This document shows, one piece after another, positions 28,595 to 30,679 of a stretch of 30,679 bases of DNA. The stretch lies in the NCBI GenBank assembly GCA_021295675.1, contig JAGWBY010000006.1:390-31068 (forward strand), read 5' to 3'. The stretch comes from Candidatus Latescibacterota bacterium. GTDB taxonomy: Bacteria; Latescibacterota; UBA2968; UBA8231. The notes beneath the pieces were generated by a model. It saw only the letters and a list, made by a program, of their open reading frames with translations. It did not search any database and was not told the DNA's origin. A program made the translations under genes and the position numbers. The first letter of the stretch is position 1, and every line of letters begins with the position of its first letter.

Positions 28595-30679
28595 CTAGTA
28601 CGCGACGGCAAAGACGCCGCGTTGGGTGTGCTGCTCCTCGGAGTCGAGCATCAATTCATAGATATAGGTGCCGGGTTGGACCAAGGCGTCCTGCCCGTCG
28701 CGGCCGTTCCACTCCTGAATGAAGACACCACTGCGGGCCTTGAACACCGGTAGATGCGCCACTAGCTGACCGGCCAAGTCGTAGATGCGCACCTGTACCG
28801 GTCGGTCGGCGGTGACCTCACGCAGCTTGTAGGCGATAGTCAAAGTCTCGTTGATCCCGTCGCCGTTGGGGGTGAACACCTCGGGTACCTGCACATCCAC
28901 TAGCAGATCACCGCCCACCGGCGTGTTGACGGCCAGCAAATCACCGGCAAAGCGGAACGTGGCGTTGCCTGGATCGATGCGTTGCCGGATCTGATCGGGA
29001 TCGGTGCTGCTGAAGACCCACCCACTGAACTCGGTGCCAAAGCGCAGTACTGGTACGTCGAAGTCGACCTCGACCTGCTTGAAGCTGTCGGCGCTGCCGG
29101 TCAGCGGCGGGAAGGACACGATGAGGCGATCGTCGAGCAAGTGCGGGACGAACTGGTCTAAGTCCACTGGCTGGCCATCGATGCGCACCGCGCGCACCGC
29201 GTGAACCCGGACGTGGGTGAGGATTTCCAAGCGGTCGAACCCGGCGTTGTCGTCGCTGAGGGTGGGCAGAACGACATAGGTGAAGGGGGTGGGTTCAAAG
29301 GAGGTGACTTCGGTAGGCCAGATCTCGCCGACGAGCGCCTGTGCTGACAGGGTCTCGCTCAACTGCAAGGTGAGTTGATCGATGCGAGGTGCTACATGGA
29401 AGTCGGCGAAGAGCTTGATGGCGATTTGGATGTAGCGGCTAGGGCCGGGCGACAGCAGCAGCATTCCGTCCTGCCAGTCGCTAGCGGGTTGGTTGGGGTT
29501 GCGCTGTCCGGCGGCGAACTCGTAGGGCGACGACCAGAAGCTCCAGTTGTCGGCATCGTAGATGGGAAGTAATTGAACGGCGATATCGATTGCGTCGTAT
29601 TGGGCGCGAGTGATGGGTATGAGTTCGTCGTTGATATTGGGCGCGAAGTAGAGCAGCGGCTCGGGGGTGTGGCCGGTGCGGGTGCGAATTTCGATGCGGG
29701 TACCGTCAGGCACGTCGCCTTCCCAGCGGATTTTGCCCCAGGTGACGGCTTGGCCGAAGTCGAGGATCGGGGTGAGGTAGGTGGCTTCTTGGACATAGCC
29801 GTCGATTTCATAGTCGCGCAGGGGAAAGGCGCGCAGGGTGAGCCAGCGGACCGAGCGGATGGGAAAGCGCAGGTCGACGACCGGGTCGAGGTTTTCGCGG
29901 GTGGTTTTCAGCACCGTCAGTCTGGGGTCGCCATTGCGCACCCAGGTTAGGTCGCCCAGCACGGTGCGCCGCTTGCTGGTGGCCACAACGTTGGTATTGC
30001 GAGCTCCGCCGCTGCCGTAGTCGTTGGCATTGCACGAGTCATTGGCAAAGACAATCGAATTATCGCCGATGCGGATCTCATACCAAGCGAGGAAATTGTC
30101 GAGGAAGCTGTCTTCGCCAAAGCTTTCGACGGCAGGGGTGGGAGCGCTCATGGTTTCGATTAACGGGCGGTCCTCGCGTCGGCTCAGACGAGGATAGAAG
30201 CGGATGCGGTTGATGGGCACACCAGTTCCAAAATCGAATATCACGGAATTGCTCCAGCCATAGCCCACGCCCGGCGGTGCGCCGACCCGCTGGACAAAGG
30301 TGCGAAAGGCAGCCGTGGTGGGATCGCCGTCCAGCATCAGCTTGATCGAGGGTTGCATATTGCCCCAGGACCAGCAACTATTGTTGTTGAGGACTCTGGA
30401 GCCGGGGATATAGGGCAAGGGGATGGTCGCCCTGCCGGCTTCGACATCGGCCTGGGCGATATTGACGGAGGGGTCAATGAGCCGAGGCTGAATCGAGGTG
30501 CCGGAAAAGTCAATTAGGGTGTCGGCACCCACGCCAAAGGGCGCAATCCCCACCGATACTTGGCGCTCAACTTGGCCGTCGGCAGCAAAGACCTGATAGG
30601 CGCTTTCCCCGGCTAGGATGGCCTGCCAAGGGTTGCCATCGGGTCCGCCCAGACGGTATTCCGTCCCCCCCAACACAGG
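28595..30679 (-). CDS. Secreted discoidin-like protein with C-terminal FlgD Ig domain (copy 5), 5' truncated
   Basis: At least 694 residues; the frame is open to the window end, and the GTG at 30676 is probably not the start. The visible N-terminus reads GGTEYRLGGPDGNPW, which matches the YRxGG motif found just after the signal peptide in copies 1 and 2, so only the signal and a few residues are missing. It then has LMLDGDPTTAAF, VIFDFGTGVPINRIRFYPRL, a long loop, RWLTLRAFPLRDYEIDGYV, IRWEGDVPDGTRIEIRTRTG, WSFWSSPYEF, SPGPSRYIQIAI and GEIWPTEVTSFEPTPFTYV. The C-terminal FlgD Ig domain (FTPNGDGINE, YDLAGQLVAH, WNGRDGQDA, PGTYIYELML) ends FAVAY. It converges on the glycosyltransferase gene with 59 bases between stops; no clear terminator is seen in that gap. 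Confidence 0.87.
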   Translation of the reverse strand, partial: PVLGGTEYRLGGPDGNPWQAILAGESAYQVFAADGQVERQVSVGIAPFGVGADTLIDFSGTSIQPRLIDPSVNIAQADVEAGRATIPLPYIPGSRVLNNNSCWSWGNMQPSIKLMLDGDPTTAAFRTFVQRVGAPPGVGYGWSNSVIFDFGTGVPINRIRFYPRLSRREDRPLIETMSAPTPAVESFGEDSFLDNFLAWYEIRIGDNSIVFANDSCNANDYGSGGARNTNVVATSKRRTVLGDLTWVRNGDPRLTVLKTTRENLDPVVDLRFPIRSVRWLTLRAFPLRDYEIDGYVQEATYLTPILDFGQAVTWGKIRWEGDVPDGTRIEIRTRTGHTPEPLLYFAPNINDELIPITRAQYDAIDIAVQLLPIYDADNWSFWSSPYEFAAGQRNPNQPASDWQDGMLLLSPGPSRYIQIAIKLFADFHVAPRIDQLTLQLSETLSAQALVGEIWPTEVTSFEPTPFTYVVLPTLSDDNAGFDRLEILTHVRVHAVRAVRIDGQPVDLDQFVPHLLDDRLIVSFPPLTGSADSFKQVEVDFDVPVLRFGTEFSGWVFSSTDPDQIRQRIDPGNATFRFAGDLLAVNTPVGGDLLVDVQVPEVFTPNGDGINETLTIAYKLREVTADRPVQVRIYDLAGQLVAHLPVFKARSGVFIQEWNGRDGQDALVQPGTYIYELMLDSEEQHTQRGVFAVAY

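Noticed and set aside
6160..30679. CRISPR array, tRNA, rRNA, transposase or integrase
   Set aside because: I looked for regular spaced repeats, clover-leaf-like arms and transposase motifs across the whole window and saw none. The only dense repeats are calcium-loop and kelch or TPR repeats inside genes.

Overview
The window is protein-dense DNA of fairly high GC. It looks like a diderm, uncultured bacterium. The gene content points to the FCB side of the tree, for example a Latescibacterota-like or similar candidate phylum: secreted proteins ending in FlgD-type Ig domains with a TPNGDGIND motif, UnbV/ASPIC lipoproteins with FG-GAP repeats, a PhyH dioxygenase, an HpcH/HpaI aldolase and a DUF6785/DUF6784-type membrane protein. 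This placement is inferred from gene families; no rRNA or marker gene is present.

Region 1 (1-3452, + strand) is a small metabolic cluster. It holds the 3' part of a phytanoyl-CoA dioxygenase-like gene, an HpcH/HpaI-family aldolase, and a polytopic membrane protein split into two frames by a shift near 2575-2595. Region 2 (3466-11535) is mixed. A minus-strand FlgD-tailed secreted protein is divergent from a cytosolic six-bladed kelch protein, with a good promoter candidate for each in the gap. Then come a tiny membrane-anchored coiled-coil-like protein, a 7-repeat FG-GAP/UnbV lipoprotein, a convergent SurA/PpiC-type lipoprotein isomerase, a 397-base divergent intergenic region, and a secreted protein resembling family 9 carbohydrate-binding modules followed by a strong hairpin.

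Region 3 (11618-28535, all + strand) is the most distinctive part. It starts with an FlgD-tailed protein and an MBL-fold hydrolase. A very compact six-gene run follows: FlgD-tailed protein, two tandem paralogous ~910-residue probable outer-membrane proteins with EF-hand-like loops, another FlgD-tailed protein, an FG-GAP/UnbV lipoprotein, and a GT-C glycosyltransferase with a TPR tail. Gaps in this run are 30, 2, 10 and 9 bases, then an 8-base overlap. Region 4 (28595-30679, - strand) is a fifth FlgD-tailed protein, cut by the window end.

The five FlgD-tailed proteins form one family. They have an N-terminal YRxGG motif or equivalent, one or two discoidin-like modules, a TRTG/WS-WS/SPGPRxxxQ sandwich region, and a FlgD Ig domain ending exactly in V-[AV]-Y. 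With the paired barrel-like proteins, the lipoproteins, the GT-C enzyme and the isomerase, the window reads as a cell-surface assembly or display locus. I do not recognise it as a described system. The sorting-signal and surface-complex roles are inference.
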